From assembly GCA_028277295.1 (NCBI GenBank), contig JANQGN010000099.1, positions 1 through 9,038 on the forward strand: DNA of 9,038 nt, given 5' to 3'. Under the pieces are notes generated by a model. The model had not been told where the DNA came from and did no database searches. It saw only the letters and a program-made list of their open reading frames with translations. Of this stretch, positions 1 through 6,132 are shown one piece after another; within the stretch, counting starts at the first letter, position 1; each line of letters opens with the position of its first letter. Source of the stretch: Rhodospira sp. GTDB taxonomy: Bacteria; Pseudomonadota; Alphaproteobacteria; Rhodospirillales; Rhodospirillaceae. A program made the position numbers and the translations under genes.

Positions 1-1
1 C

Positions 2-658
2 TGCCTGCACCAGACCATCATCGGCGAAGAGGCCATGAAGCAGATGGACATGGCCGGCGCCGAGCCGGACATCGTCATCGGCTGCGTGGGCGGCGGCTCC
101 AACTTCGCCGGCCTAGCCTTCCCCTACATGCGTGAGAAGCTCAAGGGCAAGGCGGTTCGCTGCATCGGCGTCGAGCCCACCTCCTGCCCGACGCTCACCA
201 AGGGCGCCCTGGCCTACGACTTCGGCGACACCGGCAAGCTGACCCCGCTGGTGCGAATGCATACCCTGGGCTCCGGCTTCATGCCGCCGGGCACGCACGC
301 GGGCGGCCTGCGCTACCACGGCATGGCACCCATGGTCAGCCTGGCCATGGAGAAGGGCTTGATGGAAGCCCGCTCCTACCAGCAAACGGAGTGCTTCGCC
401 GCCGCCGTGACGTTCGCCCGCAACGAGGGCATCGTGCCGGCGCCGGAGTCCTCGCATGCCATCAAGGCGGTCATGGACGAGGCCCTGCGCTGCAAGGCCG
501 AGGGCAAGGCCGAGACCATCCTGTTCAACCTCTCGGGCCACGGCCACTTCGACATGCAGGCCTACACCGACTACTTCGGCGGCAAGATGACCGACACGCC
601 GTTCGACCAAGCCGCGCTTGACACCTCCCTGGCCACCCTGCCCAAGGTGGCGGTCTAG
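2..658 (+). CDS. TrpB2-type tryptophan synthase beta-like protein, C-terminal part (5' end outside window)
   Basis: The frame is open from the first bases (CLHQTIIGEEAMK...) to a TAG stop, giving about 218 residues, roughly the C-terminal half of a TrpB-like protein. Seen: a CLHQTIIGEE segment at the edge, then the glycine-rich PLP-phosphate loop GCVGGGSNFAG, then EPTSCPTLTKG, the block HTLGSGFMPPGTHAGGLRYH, and the C-terminal NLSGHGHFDM. The SGHGHFD ending and the GSGFMPPGTHAGGLRYHG block are typical of the TrpB2 branch rather than the TrpB1 that pairs with TrpA. TrpB enzymes join indole and serine to make tryptophan in the cytosol; TrpB2 proteins often work without TrpA, as indole salvage enzymes. 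No trpA follows; the next gene is convergent, which fits a stand-alone TrpB2. The identity is firm; the in vivo role is inferred. Confidence 0.9.
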   Translation, partial: CLHQTIIGEEAMKQMDMAGAEPDIVIGCVGGGSNFAGLAFPYMREKLKGKAVRCIGVEPTSCPTLTKGALAYDFGDTGKLTPLVRMHTLGSGFMPPGTHAGGLRYHGMAPMVSLAMEKGLMEARSYQQTECFAAAVTFARNEGIVPAPESSHAIKAVMDEALRCKAEGKAETILFNLSGHGHFDMQAYTDYFGGKMTDTPFDQAALDTSLATLPKVAV

Positions 659-1434
659 CCCTCTGCCTGTCTGGCTTCCTGGCTGGCGTCGCGACCGGGG
701 GACATCCCCGGTCGCGGTGACGCCTTGAACACCACCCCCTGCGACCCCTCGCCGGCATACAGCAGGCGCACCGCCTCCGGCCTGTCTGCGAAGAACGCAT
801 CGGCGGCGCGGCGCACCCCCGGGTTCACGTCGACGGCCCTTGGCCAGCGCTCCGGGATCGCATAGTCCATCAGCACCAGTGCCGCCCCGGTGCTCAGGCG
901 CGGATAGACGTGGCCCAGGCACTGGCGCACCATGGCGGCGTGGGACTCGGGATCACCGCCAAAGCCGCAATCGATATGGGCGAAGGCGATGGTATCCGGC
1001 AAGGCATCGGGCAGCGTCTCGTCGAAGGTACCGGCGTGAATGACTGGCAGGGGTAGCCCGCGCGTCCGGAAGTTTTCCTCCAGGACATCACGCACCGGAC
1101 GGTTCAGATAGAAGGGCACCGCGAAGCTATCGTAAAGATGCAGCGGCCGGGGCGGCTGGCCCTCGTCATGGTTGATCTTCTGGATCATGGCCGCCGTCTC
1201 ACCCACGAAGCAGCCCAGTTCCACGAACGCGCCGGGCACCCCGCTTCGCAACACCTGACTGACAAGATGGTAGATGTTGATGCGCTGCTCCTGGTTGGTC
1301 ATGTCGTGCCAGGAATCCAGGGGTTCCACCAGGCGCGACCGCATCCCCAGCGCCCGCAGCAGGCGATTGGCCAGCGCGATCTTGCGCGACGGCGTGTTCC
1401 AGGGGAACAGGGTGGCGATGTAAGTGTTGTGCAC
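655..1434 (-). CDS. TylF/macrocin O-methyltransferase-like class I SAM methyltransferase
   Basis: A 259-residue protein is expected from a GTG start at 1434-1432. It resembles the TylF/MycF family of metal-dependent, SAM-using O-methyltransferases, which act mostly on sugar hydroxyls. Seen: SAM motif I VELGCFVGETAAMIQK at about residues 71-86; HLYDSF at 99-104; HAGTFDETLPDALPDT at 133-148; FAHIDC at 151-156; and YPRLSTGAALVLMDYA at 177-192. These match the family's order, ending in the acidic motif before the tyrosine. I chose the GTG because GGGGAGGG lies 4 nt upstream on the minus strand (1439-1446). The frame stays open to an ATG at 1572, but the extra 46 residues look like translated spacer. 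The last 15-20 residues (SPGRDASQEARQAEG) are low-complexity and encoded partly by the 690-716 hairpin. No glycosyltransferase or polyketide genes are nearby, so the substrate is unknown. Confidence 0.75.
   Translation of the reverse strand: MHNTYIATLFPWNTPSRKIALANRLLRALGMRSRLVEPLDSWHDMTNQEQRINIYHLVSQVLRSGVPGAFVELGCFVGETAAMIQKINHDEGQPPRPLHLYDSFAVPFYLNRPVRDVLEENFRTRGLPLPVIHAGTFDETLPDALPDTIAFAHIDCGFGGDPESHAAMVRQCLGHVYPRLSTGAALVLMDYAIPERWPRAVDVNPGVRRAADAFFADRPEAVRLLYAGEGSQGVVFKASPRPGMSPGRDASQEARQAEG
690..716. terminator. Perfect 11-bp hairpin just past the trpB-like stop (possible terminator, no T-run)
   Basis: GCGACCGGGG at 691-700 pairs perfectly with CCCCGGTCGC at 706-715 around a 5-nt loop. 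C690-G716 adds one more pair. The hairpin starts about 32 nt after the trpB-like stop and lies inside the last codons of the convergent methyltransferase gene. No T-tract follows on either strand, so intrinsic termination is doubtful. It could be a pause or RNA-end stabilising structure for the trpB-like transcript, or simply a consequence of GC-rich codons. Confidence 0.35.
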
Positions 1435-1438
1435 GATG

Positions 1439-1446
1439 CCCTCCCC
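1439..1446 (-). promoter_or_regulatory. Ribosome binding site deciding the methyltransferase GTG start
   Basis: On the minus strand the sequence reads GGGGAGGG-CATC-GTG. This strong Shine-Dalgarno-like stretch sits 4 nt before the GTG at 1434. It favours this start over the in-frame ATG at 1572, which would add 46 residues unlike any conserved part of the family. Confidence 0.6.
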
Positions 1447-1548
1447 ACCGAACGGCCTCGGTCGCCTCGCGCCAGCCACTGTGTCACAGGCATGCGCCCG
1501 GCGCACCCGGCATGCACCGCCGAATCTCCAGAACCGGACCGAGCCAAG

Positions 1549-1593
1549 CGCGTCCGTCCCCCATCGTGACAAGCAATGTCACGGGACGGCGCG
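1549..1593. promoter_or_regulatory. Extended palindrome in the divergent methyltransferase/5'-nucleotidase intergenic region (candidate operator)
   Basis: The core CGTGACA-AGCAA-TGTCACG (1565-1583) is a perfect 7-bp inverted repeat with a 5-bp spacer. Outside it, CCGTCC (1554-1559) pairs with GGACGG (1584-1589), and CGCG (1549-1552) pairs with CGCG (1590-1593) around a one-base bulge. The element sits about 70-114 bp before the 5'-nucleotidase start and about 115-160 bp before the methyltransferase start. A dimeric repressor or activator site serving one or both divergent genes is the simplest reading. I cannot name the regulator. Confidence 0.45.
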
Positions 1594-1662
1594 GGATTCA
1601 CCCGGTGAAAGCCATTACCATTGGGCGGACACGCTTCTCCCCCACCGTGACCGAGGCCCGCC

Positions 1663-3747
1663 ATGCGTCTCATGATACCCGCTATGTTACTGCCCCTGGC
1701 CCTGGCGGTCATCACCGCGCCCACCCCGGCCTGTGCCGCGTCCACTGGCGACGCCTTCACACTCCAGGTGCTGCACGCCTCCGACCTGGAAGGCGGGGTG
1801 GATGCCATTGACAGAGCCCCCAATTTCGCGGCCATCGTCGATTACTTTGACAGCGCGATGGGCAACACGCTGATCCTCTCCGCCGGGGACAACGTGATCC
1901 CGGGGCCGTTCTTCAATGCCGCTCTGTTCACCGACGACGCCTTGTTCAACCAGGCGGCCAATGCCCTGTATGGCCTCACCTCCGGCGAGGTCTACGAGTC
2001 GCTGAAGGGCGCGCGCGGCCGCGTCGACATGGCGATCATGAATGCCATCGGCGTCCATGCCTCGGCGCTGGGAAACCACGAGTTCGACACCGGCACCGGC
2101 ACGGTGGCCGCCTTCATCCGCCCGGTCCTGAACGGCAAGGGCCTGGCGGACGATGAATGGGTGGGCACGACGTTCCCTTACCTGTCGGCCAACCTGGACT
2201 TCGCGGGCGACCCCGCGTTGTCGGGCACGGCCACCACCGATGTTCTGGACATGAACGCCTATGCGACGGGTCCGAGCGAAAGCGCGACCGGTACCGAGAC
2301 ACCCCGGATCGCCCCGGCGGCCCTGTTCACGGTGGGCGGGGCGCGGATCGGCGTTGTCGGCGCGACAACGCCCCTCCTGGACACCCTCTCGTCGCCCGGA
2401 GCGGTGATGGTCGGCGGCGGCGATGACATGGCGGCGCTGGCCGCCATCCTTCAGCCGGTCATCGACACGACGGTCAGCGCCGGTGCCACCGTGATTATCC
2501 TGACCACCCACCTTCAGCGGATCGCCCTTGAGCAAGAACTGATCGGCCGCCTGTCGAGCGTGGACATCGTCATCGCTGGGGGGTCCGACACGCTCCTGGC
2601 CGACGAGACCGACACCTTGCGTCCGGACGACGTCGCGGCCGGCCCCTACCCCCTGGTGACCGCGAACGCAGACGGCGACCCAGCGGTCATCGTCAGCACC
2701 GATGGCGAGTACAGCTACGTGGGCCGCCTGGTGGTCGGCTTCGACGAGGCCGGCGTTCTCAATCCCGACAGCCTCGACAGCGGCGAAAGCGGCGTCTACG
2801 CCACCACCGACGCCGTCGTCCAGCGCCTGTATGGCGGGATGGATCCCTTCGAGGATGGCGGCACCGGAGACCAGGTGGCCAACCTTGTGGCCGGCGTGGA
2901 CGCCATCGTCCAGGCTCAGGACGGCACCATCACCGGCGCCACCGCCGTGTTTCTGGACGGCCGCCGCGCCCAGGTGCGCACCCAGGAGACCAACCTCGGC
3001 AGCCTCACCGCCGACGCCAACCTGTGGGTCGCCCGCCAATACGACCCCTCGGTCCTGGTCTCGATCAAGAACGGCGGCGGCATCCGCGCCCCCATCGGCG
3101 CGGTCGCGGCCAACGGCACCTTGCTGCCACCGCGAGCCAACGCGGACGCCGGCAAGGCGGCGGGGGACGTGTCCCAGCTCGACATCGTCAACGCGTTGCG
3201 CTTCAACAACACCCTGACGCTGCAAACGGTGACCCTGGCGCAGTTGGCCGACGTGCTGGAGCACGCCGTCGCGGCCTCCGGCGAGGGCGCGACACCGGGC
3301 CAGTTCGCCCAGGTGGCGGGTCTGCGCTACAGCTACGACACCCGCCGCGCCCCGGGCCAACGCATCATCAACGCCGCCATCGTGGACGCCGAGGGCGCGG
3401 TGAGTCAGGCCGTGGTCGCGGATGGCGCCCTGGTCGCCGACGGCGACGCCACGGTTCGCCTCGTCACCCTCGGATTTTTAGCCAAGGGTGGTGACGGCTA
3501 CGGATTCGATGCCTACGCCGAGGCCCTGGGCGAGACCGCCGACGTCGTCGATCTGTCCGAGGCGCTCACCGACCCCGGCGCCGCCACCTTCGCCGCCCCG
3601 GGCAGCGAACAGGACGCCCTGGCCGAATACCTGATCGCCAACCACCCCACGGGCAATGGCTACGCCACCGCCGAGACCAGCGCCCGCGAGGATCGCCGCA
3701 TCCAGAACCTGCGGGCCCGCGCCGATACCGTGCTCGACGGGCGGTGA
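1663..3747 (+). CDS. Exported bifunctional metallophosphatase/5'-nucleotidase (UshA-like)
   Basis: This 694-residue protein is predicted to act in the periplasm. It would remove phosphate from nucleotides or related phosphoesters for phosphate and nucleoside scavenging. A Sec signal peptide is visible: MRLMIPAMLLPLALAVITAP, with likely cleavage after an Ala near residue 26 (ACA-AST). The N-terminal metallophosphoesterase domain (about 33-360) has LHASDLEGG (38-45), LSAGDN (72-77), ALGNHEFD (135-142), TTHLQ (281-285) and VIAGGSDTLLADETD (303-317). The C-terminal 5'-nucleotidase domain (about 400-660) has ETNLGSLTADANLW (442-455), KNGGGIR (469-475), RFNNTLTL (513-520) and KGGDGYGFDAY (608-618). 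The usual D-x-H first metal motif reads D41-L-E43 here, and the usual GHTH-like motif reads GGSDT. A weak GAGG lies about 6 nt before the ATG; Met4 is an alternative start. It is transcribed divergently from the methyltransferase and looks monocistronic. Confidence 0.88.
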   Translation: MRLMIPAMLLPLALAVITAPTPACAASTGDAFTLQVLHASDLEGGVDAIDRAPNFAAIVDYFDSAMGNTLILSAGDNVIPGPFFNAALFTDDALFNQAANALYGLTSGEVYESLKGARGRVDMAIMNAIGVHASALGNHEFDTGTGTVAAFIRPVLNGKGLADDEWVGTTFPYLSANLDFAGDPALSGTATTDVLDMNAYATGPSESATGTETPRIAPAALFTVGGARIGVVGATTPLLDTLSSPGAVMVGGGDDMAALAAILQPVIDTTVSAGATVIILTTHLQRIALEQELIGRLSSVDIVIAGGSDTLLADETDTLRPDDVAAGPYPLVTANADGDPAVIVSTDGEYSYVGRLVVGFDEAGVLNPDSLDSGESGVYATTDAVVQRLYGGMDPFEDGGTGDQVANLVAGVDAIVQAQDGTITGATAVFLDGRRAQVRTQETNLGSLTADANLWVARQYDPSVLVSIKNGGGIRAPIGAVAANGTLLPPRANADAGKAAGDVSQLDIVNALRFNNTLTLQTVTLAQLADVLEHAVAASGEGATPGQFAQVAGLRYSYDTRRAPGQRIINAAIVDAEGAVSQAVVADGALVADGDATVRLVTLGFLAKGGDGYGFDAYAEALGETADVVDLSEALTDPGAATFAAPGSEQDALAEYLIANHPTGNGYATAETSAREDRRIQNLRARADTVLDGR

Positions 3748-3917
3748 AGGCCCTAGCAGAGCGCTCCGGCCGACGCGTGCCCTTTTCGCGTGCCATCGGT
3801 CTGGCCCCATACCGCCCGGCCGGATAGACTCGCCCGATCGGACGGCCACGACTCGGATGCGTTGCGCGCCCTGGACAGGGCCGGGCGGAGGTGTGTGTCT
3901 CGACCGCACGGCTCAAT

Positions 3918-3936
3918 TGGTCATTCTAAATGACCA
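3918..3936. promoter_or_regulatory. Perfect 8-bp inverted repeat upstream of the kef-type antiporter (candidate repressor operator)
   Basis: TGGTCATT-CTA-AATGACCA is a perfect 19-bp dyad in an AT-rich island about 65-80 bp before the GTG start. The length, symmetry and short spacer fit a dimeric TetR-, MarR- or GntR-like site. Its right arm overlaps a possible -35 (ATGACC, 3930-3935), spaced 17 bp from a possible -10 (TAACAT, 3953-3958), a position suited to repression. The regulator is not encoded next to it. Confidence 0.5.
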
Positions 3937-3958
3937 TGAGCTTTACTGCGTCTAACAT
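3930..3958 (+). promoter_or_regulatory. Possible sigma-70-like promoter for the kef gene
   Basis: ATGACC (3930-3935), a 17-bp spacer and TAACAT (3953-3958) lie in the only AT-rich part of the spacer, about 40 bp before the start codon. The match to consensus is only moderate, and the TTGGTC at 3917 gives an alternative -35. The assignment is tentative. Confidence 0.3.
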
Positions 3959-3984
3959 GACTGTGTCGGCGGCGACTCGAGTAC

Positions 3985-3990
3985 AGGAGG
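3985..3990 (+). promoter_or_regulatory. Ribosome binding site deciding the kef GTG start
   Basis: AGGAGG is spaced 9 nt from the GTG at 4000, where the first residues (PHVTVIDILALL) lead directly into the first membrane segment expected of Kef proteins. This supports the GTG as the true start. Confidence 0.75.
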
Positions 3991-3999
3991 ACGGAGCGC

Positions 4000-5796
4000 G
4001 TGCCCCACGTCACGGTGATCGACATCCTGGCCTTGCTGGCCTGCGCCATCGTGTTCGTCACCCTGTTCCAGCACCTCGGCCTGGGGTCGGTGCTCGGCTA
4101 CCTGACGGCCGGCCTGCTGATCGGGCCATGGGGCGTCGGCTTCATTGCCGAGGGCGAGGAACTGCTGCATTTCGCCGAGCTGGGCGTGGTGTTCCTGCTG
4201 TTCCTGATCGGCATAGAGTTACGGCCGGCCCGCCTGTGGATGCTCAGGCGGGATGTGTTCGGCCTGGGCACGGCGCAAGTGGCGGTGACCGGCCTGGTGC
4301 TGGGGTCCATCGCCTGGGCCTGGGGGCTGCCCTTCGGGGCAGCGGTGATCGTCGGCTTCGGCCTGGCGCTGTCGTCGACGGCCATCGTGTTGCAAATCCT
4401 GTCAGACCGGAACGAACTGGGCACCCGCCACGGACGCAGCGCGTTTGCCATCCTGTTGTTACAGGACCTGGCGGTCGTCCCCCTGCTGGCCCTGGTCTCC
4501 CTGCTGTCCGCCGACCCAATGGCCGGCGGCTGGGAGACGGTGGCCATCGACGTCGGCCTGGCCGTGGGCGCCATCGTGGGCGTCATCCTTGGCGGCCGCT
4601 ACCTGCTGCGCGGCCTTTTCCGCGCCGTGGCCGGCGCCCACAATCATGAGGTTTTCGCCGCGCTGAGCCTGCTCATCGTGCTGGGTGTCGCCTACCTGAT
4701 GCAGGCCGTGGGCCTGTCCATGGCCATGGGCGCGTTCATGGCTGGCCTGTTGCTGGCCGAGTCAGAATTCCGCCATCAGGTGCGCGCGGATATCGAGCCA
4801 TTTCGCGGCTTCCTGCTGGGCCTGTTCTTCATGGCCGTGGGCATGAGCATGGACTTCGGCGCCGCCGTGGCCGCCGGGCCAATGGTGGCCTTGCTGGTGC
4901 CGGGCTTGCTGCTCATCAAGGCGGGGCTGCTGTATGGGCTGACGCGCCGCTTCGGCCTGGGCCGCGACGACGCGATCCGCGCCGCCGTGCTGCTGTGCCA
5001 AGGTGGGGAGTTCGGCTTCGTTCTGTTCACCCTGGCCGCCTCCACCGGCCTTCTGGAGCGTGACGTCGCCCAGGTCCTGATTCTCGTCGTGTCGCTGACC
5101 ATGGCGTTGACACCGGTGATGGTGAAGCTGTCGCCGATGCTGATCCCGCGCCGTCCAGACCGCGCCATGCGCGCGCTCGCGCCCCATGGCGGCGCCACCA
5201 GCGGGCGCGGCGGGTCCGACGGACCGGTGATCATCGCCGGCTACGGCCGCGTCGGCCAGACCGTGGCCCGGTTGATGGAGGCCGCCGGGATCCCCTATCA
5301 CGCCCTGGACCTGCACGCCGATCGGGTGGCCCACGCGCGGGGCGACGGCCAGCGTGTCTATTATGGTGACGCCAGCCGAGGCGACGTGCTGCGCGGCGCC
5401 GGCCTGGATGACGCCCGCGCCGTCGTCATCACCCTGGACCAGCCGGACCACGCCGAGCGCGCCGCCGCCGCCGTCCGCAGCATTCGTCCCACCGTGCCCG
5501 TCTTCGCGCGCGCCCGTGATCCGGGCCACGCCGCCGAACTGTCCCGCCATGGGGTTACGGCGAGCGTCGCGGAGGCCCTGGAGTCCAGCCTACAGCTGGG
5601 CGCGCTGCTGCTGCGCCACACGGGACAGCCGCGCCCCGACATCGACCGGCTATTGGCGAACTTGCGCGCCGAGTGCGTCGCCTGCGGCACGCCGGTGCCA
5701 CCCCCGGCGCGCGCCGTGTCCGCCGGCGGTCTGGACGCGGCGCAAGGCACGCCCACGCCCGAGGCGCGCTCGGTCAGGGCAACAGGCTCAGGTTAA
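4000..5796 (+). CDS. KefB/KefC-type K+/H+ antiporter (CPA2) with C-terminal RCK/TrkA-N domain
   Basis: This 598-residue inner-membrane protein starts at a GTG. AGGAGG (3985-3990) lies 9 nt upstream. Kef systems release K+ in exchange for H+, acidifying the cytoplasm to protect against electrophiles; glutathione holds them closed. The membrane half (about 5-380) is a run of hydrophobic segments with VFLLFLIGIELRP (64-76), ALSSTAIVLQ (123-132), HGRSAFAILLLQDLAVVP (144-161, with the family Gln-Asp at 155-156) and IEPFRGFLLGLFFMAVGMSM (265-284). A Rossmann RCK_N domain follows at about 408-535 with GYGRVGQ (414-420) for nucleotide or glutathione-adduct binding, YYGDASR (454-460) and the acidic LDL (436-438). 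Its length matches E. coli KefB/KefC. The regulatory loop reads HQVRADIEP (259-267) where E. coli KefC has HALESDIEP. No KefF/KefG-type ancillary oxidoreductase gene is adjacent. Whether it is KefB or KefC cannot be decided here. Confidence 0.9.
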   Translation: MPHVTVIDILALLACAIVFVTLFQHLGLGSVLGYLTAGLLIGPWGVGFIAEGEELLHFAELGVVFLLFLIGIELRPARLWMLRRDVFGLGTAQVAVTGLVLGSIAWAWGLPFGAAVIVGFGLALSSTAIVLQILSDRNELGTRHGRSAFAILLLQDLAVVPLLALVSLLSADPMAGGWETVAIDVGLAVGAIVGVILGGRYLLRGLFRAVAGAHNHEVFAALSLLIVLGVAYLMQAVGLSMAMGAFMAGLLLAESEFRHQVRADIEPFRGFLLGLFFMAVGMSMDFGAAVAAGPMVALLVPGLLLIKAGLLYGLTRRFGLGRDDAIRAAVLLCQGGEFGFVLFTLAASTGLLERDVAQVLILVVSLTMALTPVMVKLSPMLIPRRPDRAMRALAPHGGATSGRGGSDGPVIIAGYGRVGQTVARLMEAAGIPYHALDLHADRVAHARGDGQRVYYGDASRGDVLRGAGLDDARAVVITLDQPDHAERAAAAVRSIRPTVPVFARARDPGHAAELSRHGVTASVAEALESSLQLGALLLRHTGQPRPDIDRLLANLRAECVACGTPVPPPARAVSAGGLDAAQGTPTPEARSVRATGSG

Positions 5797-5819
5797 CAAC
5801 AAGGGCGAGGGTCACGGGA

Positions 5820-5927
5820 CTCCGATGGGAGATCCTTCGGTCGCTCCGCTTCCTCAGGATGAAGCCCTTAAAAAGTGAAAGTCCTCATCCTGAGCGTCCG
5901 CAGGATGCGAAGGATCTCCAACGGAGA
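5820..5927. repeat. Imperfect long inverted repeat of the GATCCTTCG/TCATCCTGAG type (REP/MITE-like intergenic element)
   Basis: The outer arm GGAGATCCTTCG (5828-5839) pairs with CGAAGGATCTCC (5908-5919), extended outward by CTCCG (5820-5824) against CGGAG (5923-5927). The inner arm CTCAGGATGA (5853-5862) pairs with TCATCCTGAG (5885-5894) around a 22-nt AT-rich loop. From memory, GATCCTTCG...CTCAGGATGA elements are scattered through intergenic regions of many alphaproteobacteria. One sits here between two convergent genes, starting 23 bp after the kef stop. It probably folds in both transcripts and may help end or stabilise them. It encodes no protein. Confidence 0.7.
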
Positions 5928-5969
5928 CGAGCAACCTAACGGATCTGTCATCCGGGTTCTGAGCCCTGG

Positions 5970-6048
5970 ATTTGCTCTAGGGCCTGTTGACAATAGACGG
6001 CGATGAGCACGACTCATCGCGGCTTTTTGTTCGCGCCATAGAGCAAAT
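5970..6048. repeat. 79-bp nested inverted repeat enclosing a terminator-like hairpin
   Basis: ATTTGCTCTA (5970-5979) pairs perfectly with TAGAGCAAAT (6039-6048). After one mismatch, GGC (5981-5983) pairs with GCC (6035-6037). Centred almost exactly inside is a second perfect stem, GCGATGAG (6000-6007) with CTCATCGC (6013-6020). The concentric arrangement suggests a folded RNA or a tiny non-autonomous element. I saw no target-site duplication at its ends. Confidence 0.5.
6000..6031 (+). terminator. Candidate rho-independent terminator
   Basis: The perfect 8-bp stem GCGATGAG-CACGA-CTCATCGC is followed by GG and then CTTTTTGTT on the plus strand. It would end transcripts from the kef gene, about 200 nt downstream of its stop. 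The stem is 5/8 G+C and the T-run starts 3 nt after the stem, so strength is moderate. The minus strand lacks a matching T-run, so it does not look like the gntR terminator. Confidence 0.5.
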
Positions 6049-6132
6049 GGGACGTCCACCCCATCGGTCACGGTCGCGAAAGAGGTCATGCCACGCCCTG
6101 GATCGTGTCCCGGGCGCTCGGCGGATCGCGGA

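Larger units (their letters stand above)
3748..3999. other. Intergenic spacer between the 5'-nucleotidase and kef genes
   Basis: I see no gene in this 252-bp stretch. It holds a direct repeat CGCGTGCC at 3774-3781 and 3787-3794 separated by CTTTT, and a short hairpin GCCCT-GGAC-AGGGC (3868-3881). It turns AT-rich after about 3910, where the kef operator and promoter candidates lie. No clear intrinsic terminator with a T-run follows the 5'-nucleotidase gene. Confidence 0.5.
5797..6132. other. Gene-free region between convergent kef and gntR genes
   Basis: No reading frame here has a credible start, ribosome binding site or recognisable protein. The content is the REP-like inverted repeat at 5820-5927, the nested hairpin with terminator at 5970-6048, and about 80 bp of ordinary spacer up to the gntR stop. 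Local composition is less GC-rich than the flanking genes. Confidence 0.6.

Noticed and set aside
113..922. Minus-strand frame of 269 codons spanning the trpB-like 3' end and the methyltransferase 3' end
   Set aside because: It overlaps two well-supported genes out of frame and shows no conserved sequence.
1489..1515. Two GGCATGC copies exactly 20 bp apart
   Set aside because: Short, and GCATGC is a common self-complementary word in such DNA. Nothing else supports a site.
1435..1572. Upstream extension of the methyltransferase to an ATG at 1572
   Set aside because: The 46 added residues are unlike the family, the ATG lies within the GTGACA palindrome, and the GTG at 1434 has a much better ribosome site.
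1482..1582. Pho box before the 5'-nucleotidase (TGTCAC at 1482-1487 and 1577-1582)
   Set aside because: PhoB sites are direct repeats with about 11-bp spacing. These copies are 95 bp apart, and the nearer pair is inverted.
1687..3360. Open frame of 557 codons on the minus strand inside the 5'-nucleotidase gene
   Set aside because: It mirrors the real gene's codon pattern, has no family motifs and is rich in Gly/Val/Arg/His/Gln repeats typical of antisense frames in GC-rich DNA.
3930..4649. 239-codon plus-strand frame starting inside the kef upstream palindrome
   Set aside because: It overlaps the kef gene in another frame, is Arg/Gly/Pro-rich without motifs, and has no ribosome site.
4762..5550. 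Antisense frame of 262 codons within the kef gene
   Set aside because: Low-complexity composition, no motifs, and fully explained by the complement of the Kef coding sequence.
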